Assembly: GCA_043758125.1 (NCBI GenBank)
Contig: JAYVOC010000137.1
Coordinates: forward strand, 1 to 29,849
DNA length: 29,849 nucleotides
From: JANXSD01 sp043758125
GTDB lineage: Bacteria > Bacteroidota > Bacteroidia > AKYH767-A > OLB10
Direction of reading: 5' to 3'
Below the pieces are notes generated by a model that saw only the letters and a list, made by a program, of their open reading frames with translations, did not search any database and had not been told where the DNA came from. Shown here in pieces: positions 17,386-24,413 of the stretch. How positions within the stretch are numbered: position 1 is the stretch's first letter; each line of letters starts with the position of its first letter. A program made the position numbers and the translations under genes.

Positions 17386-18108
17386 TTGATAGTCGATATA
17401 TTTATTCCTTGTTATGTAGATCAGTTTTATCCAGGCACTGCACAAAATATGGTGAAGGTGTTAGAGAAATTAAGCTGTGGAGTTAATTACAATACGGAGC
17501 AAACATGTTGTGGTCGTCCTGCTTTTGAAGATGGCTATTGGGATCACTGCAAAGAAGTAGGAGAGAAGCTCATCAAAGAATTTCAAGATGAAAGATATAT
17601 TGTTTGCCCTGGAGCTGCTTGTGTGGCAACAGTAAAAACACAGTATCCATCATTGTTTCATAATTCTGCATTGCATAATGAATACAAGCTTGTGCAAAAG
17701 CACATGTATGAGTTATCCGATTTTCTTGTGAACGTTTTAAACGTTTCTGATATTGGCGCAAGCTATGAAGCAAAAGCAGTTTTTCTGGATGCTTGTCCTG
17801 CCATTCATGAATTAGGAATCAAAGAAGCTCCACGACATTTGCTTTCTAACATACGAGGATTGGAGATGATAGAATTGAATAACTCTTTACCCTGTTGTGG
17901 TATGGGAGGTGGTTTAGATCGCAGAAACGAAACCTTAAGTGTGCAGATGGCGAATGAGTTTTTAACAACCGTAAAAAATGCTGGAGCAACAGTAATTATC
18001 TCTACCGATTATCAATGCTTGATGCATTTAGATGCAGTAATAAAAAAGCAAAACGAACCTTTAAAAGCTGTTCATATTGCGGATGTTCTTGCTTCAGGAT
18101 GGGAGTAA
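17386..18108 (+). CDS. (Fe-S)-binding protein, LutA/YkgE-like with two CCG domains
   Basis: A 240-residue cytoplasmic protein of the heterodisulfide-reductase-type CCG (DUF224) family, related to LutA/YkgE, a subunit of the LutABC L-lactate oxidation complex. Two CCG cores are present: CysCys at 41-42 (QTCCGRPAF) and 170-171 (LPCCGMGGG). Further cysteines at 9, 74, 79 and 137 fit iron-sulfur ligation. The usual DSCH of the second domain reads DACP here, so the histidine is replaced. The start must be the TTG at 17386, because an in-frame stop lies five codons upstream (17371) and no ATG falls between. It probably forms an operon with the UMF1 transporter. No lutB or lutC is nearby, so lactate use is not shown. 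Confidence 0.88.
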   Translation: MIVDIFIPCYVDQFYPGTAQNMVKVLEKLSCGVNYNTEQTCCGRPAFEDGYWDHCKEVGEKLIKEFQDERYIVCPGAACVATVKTQYPSLFHNSALHNEYKLVQKHMYELSDFLVNVLNVSDIGASYEAKAVFLDACPAIHELGIKEAPRHLLSNIRGLEMIELNNSLPCCGMGGGLDRRNETLSVQMANEFLTTVKNAGATVIISTDYQCLMHLDAVIKKQNEPLKAVHIADVLASGWE

Positions 18109-18110
18109 AT

Positions 18111-18137
18111 AAATTAAGAATTCAAAATTAAGAATTC
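18111..18137. repeat. AT-rich tandem repeat, unit AAATTAAGAATTC
   Basis: AAATTAAGAATTC at 18111-18123 is followed by AAAATTAAGAATTC at 18124-18137, then a partial unit AGAATT. It lies just after the LutA stop codon and 25 bases left of the cassette-like element. A similar, non-identical repeat is found at 24275. Confidence 0.7.
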
Positions 18138-18190
18138 AGAATTGGGTTTCGTGTAAAGCATGGTTAGTAGTAAGTTTTAATCAAAAGCAT

Positions 18191-18718
18191 ATGATTGACA
18201 ATGTAATTAGGTTTTGGTCTCAAATAACTGTTGTAATTGGAGCTTTTGGTATATTCTTAAAAATTATTTTTGACTATAAGGTACGACAAAAAGAAATTAA
18301 ATATAGTAGCTTATATGAAAATAAAATATTAGAAATAAAATCATATTATAAAAGTTATCATACATTTTCAGTCGCTCTTCAAGAATTTTATTTCCAAATA
18401 CATTTTGGTAAACACGATGAAGAAATATTCCAAGCAATTCGACAAAGAATTTATAAAGCAATTTTGGATTACGAAGTCACAGCATTAATAGTCAAACTAT
18501 TTTTGAATAACTCAAACATTGAACTAGTTGACAAAGTCAGCTCTGAATTAGAATCAGTAAGAGTAAAACTTGAATTGTGGTTAATAGATCAACGTTCCGC
18601 TTCTCCAACAGAAGGATGGCAAAATTATCTTAAAGATTCTCATAGAAAACTGACAAAAGAAATTCCGTTAATAATTAAAACTATAGAAGTACAGCTGCGA
18701 AAAAGTCTTGGAACCTAA
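18191..18718 (+). CDS. Hypothetical membrane-anchored protein
   Basis: A 175-residue protein I do not recognise. One hydrophobic segment near the N-terminus (about residues 8-28, FWSQITVVIGAFGIFLKIIF) is followed by a basic stretch (YKVRQKEIK), so the rest is probably cytoplasmic. The remainder is highly charged and helical, with heptad-like runs such as VDKVSSELESVRVKLELWL and EIPLIIKTIEVQLRKSL that could form a coiled coil. There are no enzyme motifs. It is AT-rich, stands between the LutA-like gene and the convergent purB, and fills the candidate cassette. The sequence layout (one helix plus a helical cytoplasmic tail) is common among small accessory proteins and does not identify a function. 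Confidence 0.75.
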   Translation: MIDNVIRFWSQITVVIGAFGIFLKIIFDYKVRQKEIKYSSLYENKILEIKSYYKSYHTFSVALQEFYFQIHFGKHDEEIFQAIRQRIYKAILDYEVTALIVKLFLNNSNIELVDKVSSELESVRVKLELWLIDQRSASPTEGWQNYLKDSHRKLTKEIPLIIKTIEVQLRKSLGT

Positions 18719-18732
18719 AAACCTACTTCTAA

Positions 18733-18804
18733 CAGCTAAGCGCCACACCGCACGAAATTTATACTTACCCTTTAAATTATAGTTTGCGGAGCGGCGCTTA
18801 GCTG
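18733..18804. repeat. Long imperfect attC-like hairpin
   Basis: CAGCTAAGCGCC (18733-18744) pairs perfectly with GGCGCTTAGCTG (18793-18804). A 3x3 internal loop (ACA/AGC) follows, then CCGCA (18748-18752) with TGCGG (18785-18789), then an AT-rich inner stem (AATTTA with TAAATT). It is not a standard terminator: the central part is long and no T-run follows on the plus strand. On the minus strand it lies downstream of purB. Confidence 0.75.
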
Positions 18805-18862
18805 CAAAAAGAAATCAACTTCCATTCAAAAGGTAATTTTGAATTTCCTTTGCAGTAGCAAA

Positions 18863-20215
18863 TTAAAAACTTTTTTGCACACCAGTATAACTTGTTGGTG
18901 TAATCGCGCGAAGTTCTATTTTTATCGCTTCACTAACATTAAGCTTTTCAATAAAATCACTAATAGTTGATTTATTAATTTTACTTCCTGTACGAGTTAA
19001 TTCTTTTAATGCTTCATAAGGATTCGGATACGCCTCTCGTCGTAAAATTGTTTGAATCCCTTCTGCAACAACAGCCCAGTTATCTTCAAGATCTGCTTCG
19101 ATTGCGCTTTTGTTTACAGTAACTTTATTCAAACCTTTTAGAAGTGATTTTACTGCAATAGCAATGTGTGCAAATGGAACTCCAACATTTCTTAAAACAG
19201 TGGAGTCGGTAAGGTCACGTTGTAATCGTGAGATAGGAAGCTTCGCAGCAAGATGTTCTAAAATCGCATTAGCCATTCCTAAATTCCCTTCTGCATTTTC
19301 AAAATCAATTGGATTTACTTTATGTGGCATTGCGGAAGATCCTACTTCATTCGCAACAACACTTTGCGTGAAATAATTCATCGAGATGTAAGTCCACATA
19401 TCTCTACTCAAATCCAAAAGTATAGTATTGATTCTTTTTATCGTATCAAACAAAGCCGCCATGTTATCATAGTGCTCAATTTGCGTTGTGTAAGGTGAAC
19501 GCTTTAATCCTAATCGCTCAATAAATTTATCAGAGAAATCAATCCACTTAATAGTTGGATATGCAACAACATGCGCATTAAAGTTTCCTGTAGCACCACC
19601 AAATTTTGCAGAATATGCAATCGCATTCAACAACTCTAATTGCGTTAAAATCCGATGACGAAAAATAAAAATTTCTTTACCTAAAATTGTTGGAGAGGCA
19701 GGTTGTCCATGCGTTCGTGCAAGCATTGGAATCTCCGACCATGCTCTTGCTAATTCTTCAATTTTATCACCAATTGCTTTTACAGATGGTAAATATATTT
19801 GCAAAACTGCTTCACGAATCGAAAGTGGAATTGCAGTATTATTTATATCCTGACTAGTCAATCCGAAATGAATAAATTCTTTATAAGCAGCTAATCCTAA
19901 CGCATCAAATTTATCTTTTATGAAATATTCAATTGCCTTTACATCATGATTGGTAACTTTCTCAATCGATTTTATTTGCAATGCATTATCATGATTGAAA
20001 TCATTATAAAGTTTTCTTAACGCTGGAAATTTTGCATGATCTACAGACTTCAATTGCGGCAATGGAAGTTCACATAATTCAATAAAATATTCTACTTCAA
20101 CAAGCACACGGTATCGCATCAAAGCTTCTTCCGAGAAATACAAAGCCAACTCTTCACATACTTCTCTATAACGACCATCAATAGGCGAAATAGCATTTAA
20201 CGGATTCAATTGCAT
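18863..20215 (-). CDS. purB: Adenylosuccinate lyase
   Basis: Adenylosuccinate lyase, 450 residues from the ATG at 20213-20215; the preceding TTG at 20218 is in frame but unlikely. It splits SAICAR and adenylosuccinate, releasing fumarate, in purine and AMP synthesis. The N-terminal SPIDGRY and the overall length match the E. coli PurB type. The fumarase/aspartase superfamily signature GSSAMPHKVNP lies at about residues 292-302, with the catalytic Ser at 294. The general acid/base His is at 169 in ARTHGQPASPT. It is the last gene of the minus-strand set after fabD, 80 bases downstream of it across a palindromic repeat. Secure assignment. Confidence 0.97.
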   Translation of the reverse strand: MQLNPLNAISPIDGRYREVCEELALYFSEEALMRYRVLVEVEYFIELCELPLPQLKSVDHAKFPALRKLYNDFNHDNALQIKSIEKVTNHDVKAIEYFIKDKFDALGLAAYKEFIHFGLTSQDINNTAIPLSIREAVLQIYLPSVKAIGDKIEELARAWSEIPMLARTHGQPASPTILGKEIFIFRHRILTQLELLNAIAYSAKFGGATGNFNAHVVAYPTIKWIDFSDKFIERLGLKRSPYTTQIEHYDNMAALFDTIKRINTILLDLSRDMWTYISMNYFTQSVVANEVGSSAMPHKVNPIDFENAEGNLGMANAILEHLAAKLPISRLQRDLTDSTVLRNVGVPFAHIAIAVKSLLKGLNKVTVNKSAIEADLEDNWAVVAEGIQTILRREAYPNPYEALKELTRTGSKINKSTISDFIEKLNVSEAIKIELRAITPTSYTGVQKSF

Positions 20216-20275
20216 CAATAAAATATTTTATACTTATTACATGAAAAAACTATTAATTATGGGCAGTCATTTTCA

Positions 20276-20295
20276 TCCCGATGGCTATCAGGATT
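20276..20295. repeat. Degenerate palindrome between fabD and purB
   Basis: An imperfect inverted repeat with core CCCGATGGCTATCAGG, which matches its own reverse complement at most positions. It resembles the perfect palindrome at 24377-24394 (shared core GAT-R-GCTATC). It abuts the fabD stop codon, where it could act as an RNA hairpin between the two genes. Confidence 0.6.
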
Positions 20296-21168
20296 TCAAA
20301 TCATTATTTCAGCTTCCTTATTAATTTTCTTCACCAACCCTTGCAATACTTTACCAGGACCAACTTCAGTAAATGATTTTGCACCATCGTTAATCATGTT
20401 CTCAATTGTTTGAGTCCAACGAACAGGAGCTGTTAATTGTGCAATCAAATTCTTTTTTATTTCATCCGAATTGCGATAAGGTAATCCAGTTACATTTTGA
20501 TACACCGGACAAATTGGTTGATGAAAAGTTGTGTTTTCAATAGCAGCAGCTAATCGTTCGCGTGCAGGCTCCATCAGAGGACTATGAAAAGCTCCACCAA
20601 CTTTAAGAATCATTGCACGTTTGGCTCCAGCAGCTTTTAATAATTCGCAAGCCTCGGTAACACCTTCAATTGATCCCGAAATAACTAATTGTCCTGGACA
20701 ATTATAGTTCGCAGGAACAACAATATTTTTTATGTTCTCACAAATCTCTTCCACCTTCGCATCATCGAGGGCTAATACAGCTGCCATCGTTCCTGAAACC
20801 TTTTCGCATGCCGCTTGCATCGCATTAGCACGTTCAATAACCAAGCGCAAACCATCTTCAAAACTTAATGTTCCATTCGCTACTAATGCAGAAAATTCTC
20901 CTAGCGAATGTCCCGCCACCATATCAGGTTGAAAATTTTCTCTCATTGTTTTCGCAGTAATAACAGAATGAATAAATATCGAAGGCTGCGTTACTTTTGT
21001 TTGTAATAAATCTTCATCAGTTCCCGCAAACATTAATTCAGAAATCGGAAAACCAATGATTGAATCTGCGTGATGAAACATTTCTTTTGCTAATTCTGAA
21101 TTATCATAAAGATCTTTTCCCATTCCGATAAACTGTGAACCTTGTCCGGGAAATAAATATGCTTTCAT
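20296..21168 (-). CDS. fabD: Malonyl-CoA:ACP transacylase
   Basis: FabD, 290 residues, transfers malonyl from CoA to acyl carrier protein to feed fatty-acid elongation. The N-terminal FPGQGSQFIGMG loop, the catalytic Ser88 in GHSLGEFSA, Arg113 in VIERANAMQ and catalytic His195 in GGAFHSPLM are all present. So is the C-terminal EVGPGKVLQGLVKKI. Length is slightly below the usual 300-310 but nothing is missing. It lies 54 bases after folE on the same strand. The other fab genes are not in the window. Confidence 0.97.
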   Translation of the reverse strand: MKAYLFPGQGSQFIGMGKDLYDNSELAKEMFHHADSIIGFPISELMFAGTDEDLLQTKVTQPSIFIHSVITAKTMRENFQPDMVAGHSLGEFSALVANGTLSFEDGLRLVIERANAMQAACEKVSGTMAAVLALDDAKVEEICENIKNIVVPANYNCPGQLVISGSIEGVTEACELLKAAGAKRAMILKVGGAFHSPLMEPARERLAAAIENTTFHQPICPVYQNVTGLPYRNSDEIKKNLIAQLTAPVRWTQTIENMINDGAKSFTEVGPGKVLQGLVKKINKEAEIMI

Positions 21169-21205
21169 ACTTTTTTATTTTAATGAATTAGAATTGTTTT
21201 GTTGT

Positions 21206-21223
21206 ATTGAAATTAATTTCAAT
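21206..21223. repeat. AT-rich perfect palindrome at the folE stop
   Basis: ATTGAAATTAATTTCAAT is an 18-bp perfect palindrome whose last base is part of the folE stop codon. It is weakly stable as RNA. It may be chance in such AT-rich DNA, or a stabilising 3' element between folE and fabD. Confidence 0.4.
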
Positions 21224-21861
21224 TAGTGAAATGTTCCTTTGATGAGATTAATAAATTCTGCTCTTGTTCGGTCGTTTTCAAATTCGCCAGTGAATGCAGA
21301 AGTTGTTGTAACTGAATTTTGTTTTTGTATTCCTCGCATTTGCATACATAAATGTTGAGCTTCAATTACAACTGCTACTCCAATTGGTTTTAATGTATCT
21401 TGAATACAATCTCTGATCTCTGTTGTCAATCGCTCTTGTACTTGAAGTCGTCGCGCAAAGGCATCTACTATACGAGGTATTTTGCTCAATCCAACAATAA
21501 ATTGATTGGGAATGTAGGCAACGTGCGCCTTTCCAAAAAATGGTAAGAGATGATGTTCACACATCGAATAAATTTCAATGTCTTTAACAATCACCATTTG
21601 TTTATAATCTTCTCGAAACTTTGCAGAATTTAATATTGCAACAGGATCAAGATCGTAACCATGTGTTAAAAATTGCATTGCTTTTGAAACACGTTCAGGC
21701 GTTTTTAATAAACCTTCTCGCTTAGGGTCTTCACCTATTTCTTTAAGAATTTTTTCATACATCTCCGAGAGATGATCAATCTTTTCTTGATTGTAAATAT
21801 CAACTTTTTGGTAACCTAAATATTCATCATCTTCCGATGAATTGTTTTTTTTATTCGCCAT
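21223..21861 (-). CDS. folE: GTP cyclohydrolase I
   Basis: GTP cyclohydrolase I, 212 residues, converts GTP to dihydroneopterin triphosphate, the entry to folate, biopterin and queuosine-type pathways. The zinc ligands are Cys101 and His104 (SMCEHHLLPFFGKAHVAYIP) and Cys172 (AQHLCMQMRGIQK). The C-terminal TRAEFINLI motif is present. The N-terminal 25 residues are a charged extension before the conserved helix. It lies 22 bases downstream of the pterin synthase gene, so the two consecutive steps are cotranscribed; fabD and purB follow. FolE is zinc-dependent type IA, not FolE2. Confidence 0.97.
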   Translation of the reverse strand: MANKKNNSSEDDEYLGYQKVDIYNQEKIDHLSEMYEKILKEIGEDPKREGLLKTPERVSKAMQFLTHGYDLDPVAILNSAKFREDYKQMVIVKDIEIYSMCEHHLLPFFGKAHVAYIPNQFIVGLSKIPRIVDAFARRLQVQERLTTEIRDCIQDTLKPIGVAVVIEAQHLCMQMRGIQKQNSVTTTSAFTGEFENDRTRAEFINLIKGTFH

Positions 21862-21883
21862 GATAAAAATATTTGAATTATAT

Positions 21884-22294
21884 CTAACCGAAATACTCTA
21901 CATAATTATTTTCTGTTTCATAAAGCTTTACAGAATGTAATTCACTACCTTCAAGTTTTATTGCCGGTGCTATTTGTTCCCATATTGCAATTGCTAATAC
22001 TTCAGTAGATGCCATTCTACCTTTCATGAAATCAACATCAAGATTTAAGTTTTTGTGATCTAATTTATCAATCACTAAAACATTAATAAGCTTGCTTAAT
22101 TTTTTTAAATCGATTACAAATCCAGTTGCTGGATTGGGTTCGCCTTTCACTGTTACAAATAAATCATAATTATGTCCATGCCAATTTGGATTCGAACATT
22201 TACCAAAGATTTCCATGTTTTTCTCATCCGACCATTCTTCTTTAAAAAGTTTATGAGCAGCATTAAATCGTTCTTTTCTTGTAATATATACCAT
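21884..22294 (-). CDS. 6-pyruvoyl-tetrahydropterin synthase / QueD family protein
   Basis: A 136-residue member of the T-fold PTPS/QueD family acting on dihydroneopterin triphosphate, the product of the next gene, folE. Zinc ligands are His14 (NAAH), His39 and His41 (HGHNY). The catalytic cysteine is Cys33, and the spacing is C-x5-HGH (GKCSNPNWHGHNY). That spacing is the form seen in eukaryotic PTPS (biopterin synthesis), whereas typical bacterial QueD has C-x3-HGH. So the product may be 6-pyruvoyl-tetrahydropterin rather than 6-carboxy-tetrahydropterin. Automated annotation would probably say QueD. First gene of the minus-strand unit, with a TAATTTTG promoter element 35 bases upstream. Confidence 0.9.
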   Translation of the reverse strand: MVYITRKERFNAAHKLFKEEWSDEKNMEIFGKCSNPNWHGHNYDLFVTVKGEPNPATGFVIDLKKLSKLINVLVIDKLDHKNLNLDVDFMKGRMASTEVLAIAIWEQIAPAIKLEGSELHSVKLYETENNYVEYFG

Positions 22295-22329
22295 GTTAAA
22301 TTTCTTTTGCCTGTATAAACAGATTGCGG

Positions 22330-22337
22330 CAAAATTA
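22330..22337 (-). promoter_or_regulatory. Putative -7 promoter element for the pterin/fabD/purB unit
   Basis: The minus strand reads TAATTTTG, an exact TAnnTTTG match, followed by CCGC, 35 bases before the pterin synthase start codon. No TTG at -33 is visible in the 20 bases further upstream. Confidence 0.45.
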
Positions 22338-22379
22338 GTTCATTTCGTTATGTTTTCCACTCCTAATTCTGCTTTGCTG

Positions 22380-22387
22380 TATATTTG
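22380..22387 (+). promoter_or_regulatory. Putative -7 promoter element for mqnB
   Basis: TATATTTG matches TAnnTTTG exactly but ends only six bases before the mqnB ATG, so use of it would give a leaderless or nearly leaderless transcript. TAATTCTG at 22364-22371 is a weaker alternative with a normal leader. Confidence 0.3.
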
Positions 22388-22393
22388 TGATAA

Positions 22394-23089
22394 ATGCAAT
22401 CTGTTTTAATCGTAAGTGCTACTTTAGCTGAATGTCAGGGACTTCTGAAAAGTAATTTTATACATGTCGATGGTGAATCTTGTTATGCTGATGCTTTCGC
22501 AGATTTTAAAGCCGATTTATTGATTACTGGTGTCGGTTCAATTGCAACTACATTTTACCTTACTAAGATGCTTAGCGCATCAAATTACCGATTTTTATTA
22601 AATATTGGCTTAGCAGGATCATTTACAAAAACATTCTCCTTAGGGATGGTTGTGTCTGTGAGATGCGATCAATTCGCTGATTTGGGTGCAGAAGATCATG
22701 ATGATTTTATTGATATTTTTGATTTAGGACTTTTAAATCCATCAGATAAACCCTTCATAAATCGAAAACTTGTCCCGATTGTTTCCAATAATATTCCATT
22801 GAATAAACTAAAGACGGTAGAGGCAATTACTGTCAATAAAGTGCATGGCAATCAAAGTTCCATAGATAAAATTAGAGCAAAATATCCTGTTGATATCGAA
22901 AGCATGGAAGGAGCAGCATTTTTTTATGTCGCTAACATGTTTCAAGTTCCATCACTTCAAGTTCGTGCTGTCTCCAATTATGTTGAACCAAGAAATCGTG
23001 AAAGCTGGAATATTGTTCTCGCGCTAAAGAATTTGACTGATGAAGTTACTGTTTTAATGAGTTCAATGACTTTTAATAACTTTTCTTAA
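22394..23089 (+). CDS. mqnB: Futalosine hydrolase
   Basis: A 231-residue nucleoside-phosphorylase-fold hydrolase that removes the base from futalosine in the alternative (futalosine) menaquinone pathway. Visible family features are the N-terminal strand VLIVSATLAEC and the glycine loop LLITGVGSIAT. The LNIGLAGSF turn, LGAEDHDDF, the active-site ESMEGAAFFYV, and RAVSNYVEPRNRESW complete the set. The last segment is characteristic of futalosine hydrolase rather than MTA/SAH nucleosidase. Length is normal. It implies menaquinone synthesis through futalosine; the other mqn genes are not in the window. Divergent from the pterin operon. Confidence 0.93.
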   Translation: MQSVLIVSATLAECQGLLKSNFIHVDGESCYADAFADFKADLLITGVGSIATTFYLTKMLSASNYRFLLNIGLAGSFTKTFSLGMVVSVRCDQFADLGAEDHDDFIDIFDLGLLNPSDKPFINRKLVPIVSNNIPLNKLKTVEAITVNKVHGNQSSIDKIRAKYPVDIESMEGAAFFYVANMFQVPSLQVRAVSNYVEPRNRESWNIVLALKNLTDEVTVLMSSMTFNNFS

Positions 23090-23150
23090 TAATCATTAAA
23101 CTCATCCATAGAAATTGGAATTAAATATTATTTTTGATTAGAGAATTCTG

Positions 23151-24269
23151 ATGAAAAAAAAACTATTAAATTTTTATTTTATTGTTTGGTTTGTGCTACT
23201 TTTTATAAGTAAAAATGCTACTGCACAAAAGAATGAACCTCAACCATTAGATATAGTTATTTGTGTCGATTTAAGTGGCAGCACCAACGGTTTAATAAAT
23301 AATGTTCGTGATAATTTATGGCTGATAATAAATCAAGCCAATATCATGATTCCTACTCCAGATTTAAGGATTGCTGTTGTTGGTTTTTCACGACCAAGCT
23401 TTGGTAAAAATAATGGCTATGTAAAAGTACTTTGTGATCTAACACACAATTTCGATCATCTCGAATCGGAACTGTTTAAATTGAAACCTTCCATAGAAAA
23501 GGGCGATCAATATGTAAGTGCTGCACTTTCAACATGTATCTCACAAATTTCTTGGTCGAAGCATATTGACGCTAAAAAAATTATTTTTCTTTGTGGAAAT
23601 GGTATGGTAACTTCCAATGGTTACGATTACATAAAATATTGCGAACTAGCGGCAGAGAAAAATATAATCATAAATTCGCTTTACATTCCCAACGGTGCGA
23701 ATATTATGCGCGAACTCCCAGCTTGGAGACGAATTTCTACCATTACAAAAGGAATTCAAGGCGAAATTACCGTCGCTAATAAAGATGATGTTACCGTTTT
23801 TTCTGATGCAAAAATAGATCGCGTTCGCGAGATAAATAATAAATTAAATGCAACGTATTTATGGTCGGGAAGGGATAGTAGTTTTTGCCGTCGGTCGTTA
23901 GTTACTGCCGATTCTGGAGCGTATTATACAATGAAGGAAGCTTTCTTTAATAGAGTTTATTTTAAGACAACAACTCGTTACGATCAACTTTTAAAGGAAT
24001 GTGAACTTGTTAATGCGTACACCATTGGATCCATCTCTGCAACAACAGATTCTTCACAAATACAATCAACATTTGCAATTGAAACAAGGGCGCATTTTAG
24101 TGATATGAAAGTAGCCAGAGATAAATTGCATATCGCCTTAAGAGTAGAACTTCCAGAGCAAGAGGTCAATGATTATAAAAATCGTTATGCAAGTGGAGAG
24201 ATGCCAGAAAATAATATTTTTCAAAGAGTACTTTTAACGATATTGTTTAAAGAATGGGAAGGAAAATGA
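23151..24269 (+). CDS. Secreted von Willebrand factor A-domain protein
   Basis: A 372-residue exported protein with a signal peptide (about residues 1-25, ending ATAQ) and a VWA domain from about residue 32 to 215. The MIDAS DxSxS motif is present as D40-L-S-G-S44 in VICVDLSGSTN. The second MIDAS aspartate is replaced: where family members have TDG, this protein has G-N150-G (FLCGNGMVTS), so metal binding may be altered. The C-terminal 150 residues (about 220-372) match nothing I recognise and are mostly mixed alpha/beta with many charged residues. There is no sortase or T9SS tail, so it is probably periplasmic or released. Convergent with psd across a palindromic repeat. Function unknown. 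Confidence 0.85.
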   Translation: MKKKLLNFYFIVWFVLLFISKNATAQKNEPQPLDIVICVDLSGSTNGLINNVRDNLWLIINQANIMIPTPDLRIAVVGFSRPSFGKNNGYVKVLCDLTHNFDHLESELFKLKPSIEKGDQYVSAALSTCISQISWSKHIDAKKIIFLCGNGMVTSNGYDYIKYCELAAEKNIIINSLYIPNGANIMRELPAWRRISTITKGIQGEITVANKDDVTVFSDAKIDRVREINNKLNATYLWSGRDSSFCRRSLVTADSGAYYTMKEAFFNRVYFKTTTRYDQLLKECELVNAYTIGSISATTDSSQIQSTFAIETRAHFSDMKVARDKLHIALRVELPEQEVNDYKNRYASGEMPENNIFQRVLLTILFKEWEGK

Positions 24270-24274
24270 ATTCG

Positions 24275-24310
24275 AAATTAAAAATTACGAATTAAAAATT
24301 ACGAATTTTC
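24275..24310. repeat. AT-rich tandem repeat, unit GAATTAAAAATTAC
   Basis: GAAATTAAAAATTAC (24275-24289) is followed by GAATTAAAAATTAC (24290-24303) and a partial unit GAATTTT. It starts five bases after the stop codon of the VWA gene. It is of the same kind as the repeat at 18111. Confidence 0.7.
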
Positions 24311-24376
24311 CCGAAGTTATCACGATGAGGCAAATTAAAATTCTAACTAATCTTGCTAATCAGAAAAACCCTTTTA

Positions 24377-24394
24377 TTCCGATAGCTATCGGAA
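24377..24394. repeat. Perfect 18-bp palindrome between the convergent VWA and psd genes
   Basis: TTCCGATAGCTATCGGAA is self-complementary throughout. It sits 20 bases after the psd stop codon in transcription order and may serve as a hairpin for either gene. The core recurs in degenerate form at 20276-20295, which suggests a dispersed intergenic repeat. Confidence 0.8.
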
Positions 24395-24413
24395 CTGTTT
24401 AAGACATCATTGA

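Larger units (their letters stand above)
18163..18804 (+). mobile_element. Candidate solitary integron-type gene cassette
   Basis: One ORF is bounded on the left by GTTAGTAGTAAGTTTT (18163-18178). On the right, starting within its own stop codon, AAAACCTACTTCTAAC (18718-18733) is the reverse complement of the left sequence at 14 of 16 positions. The right copy runs straight into a long hairpin (18733-18804). Joining the two ends into a circle would extend the hairpin into one continuous arm. That arm would carry AAC (18731-18733) opposite GTT, the invariant triplets of attC sites, with the ORF just before attC as in integron cassettes. The last G (18804) is followed by CAAAAA, not TTRRRY, as expected after insertion at a non-attC secondary site. 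No integrase gene is in the window. This is an inference from structure; a chance arrangement of a terminator-like hairpin is the alternative. Confidence 0.45.

Noticed and set aside
18733..18804. Ordinary rho-independent terminator for the hypothetical gene or for purB
   Set aside because: The stem is interrupted by a 3x3 internal loop, the central region is about 48 bases, and no T-run follows on the plus strand; a terminator role for purB on the minus strand remains possible but does not explain the matching left-end repeat.
20241..20324. Short plus-strand ORF of 27 codons beginning MKKLLIMGSHFHPDGYQDF
   Set aside because: It overlaps the palindromic repeat and the fabD 3' end, has no homology I recognise, and its PDGYQD part is just the translated repeat.
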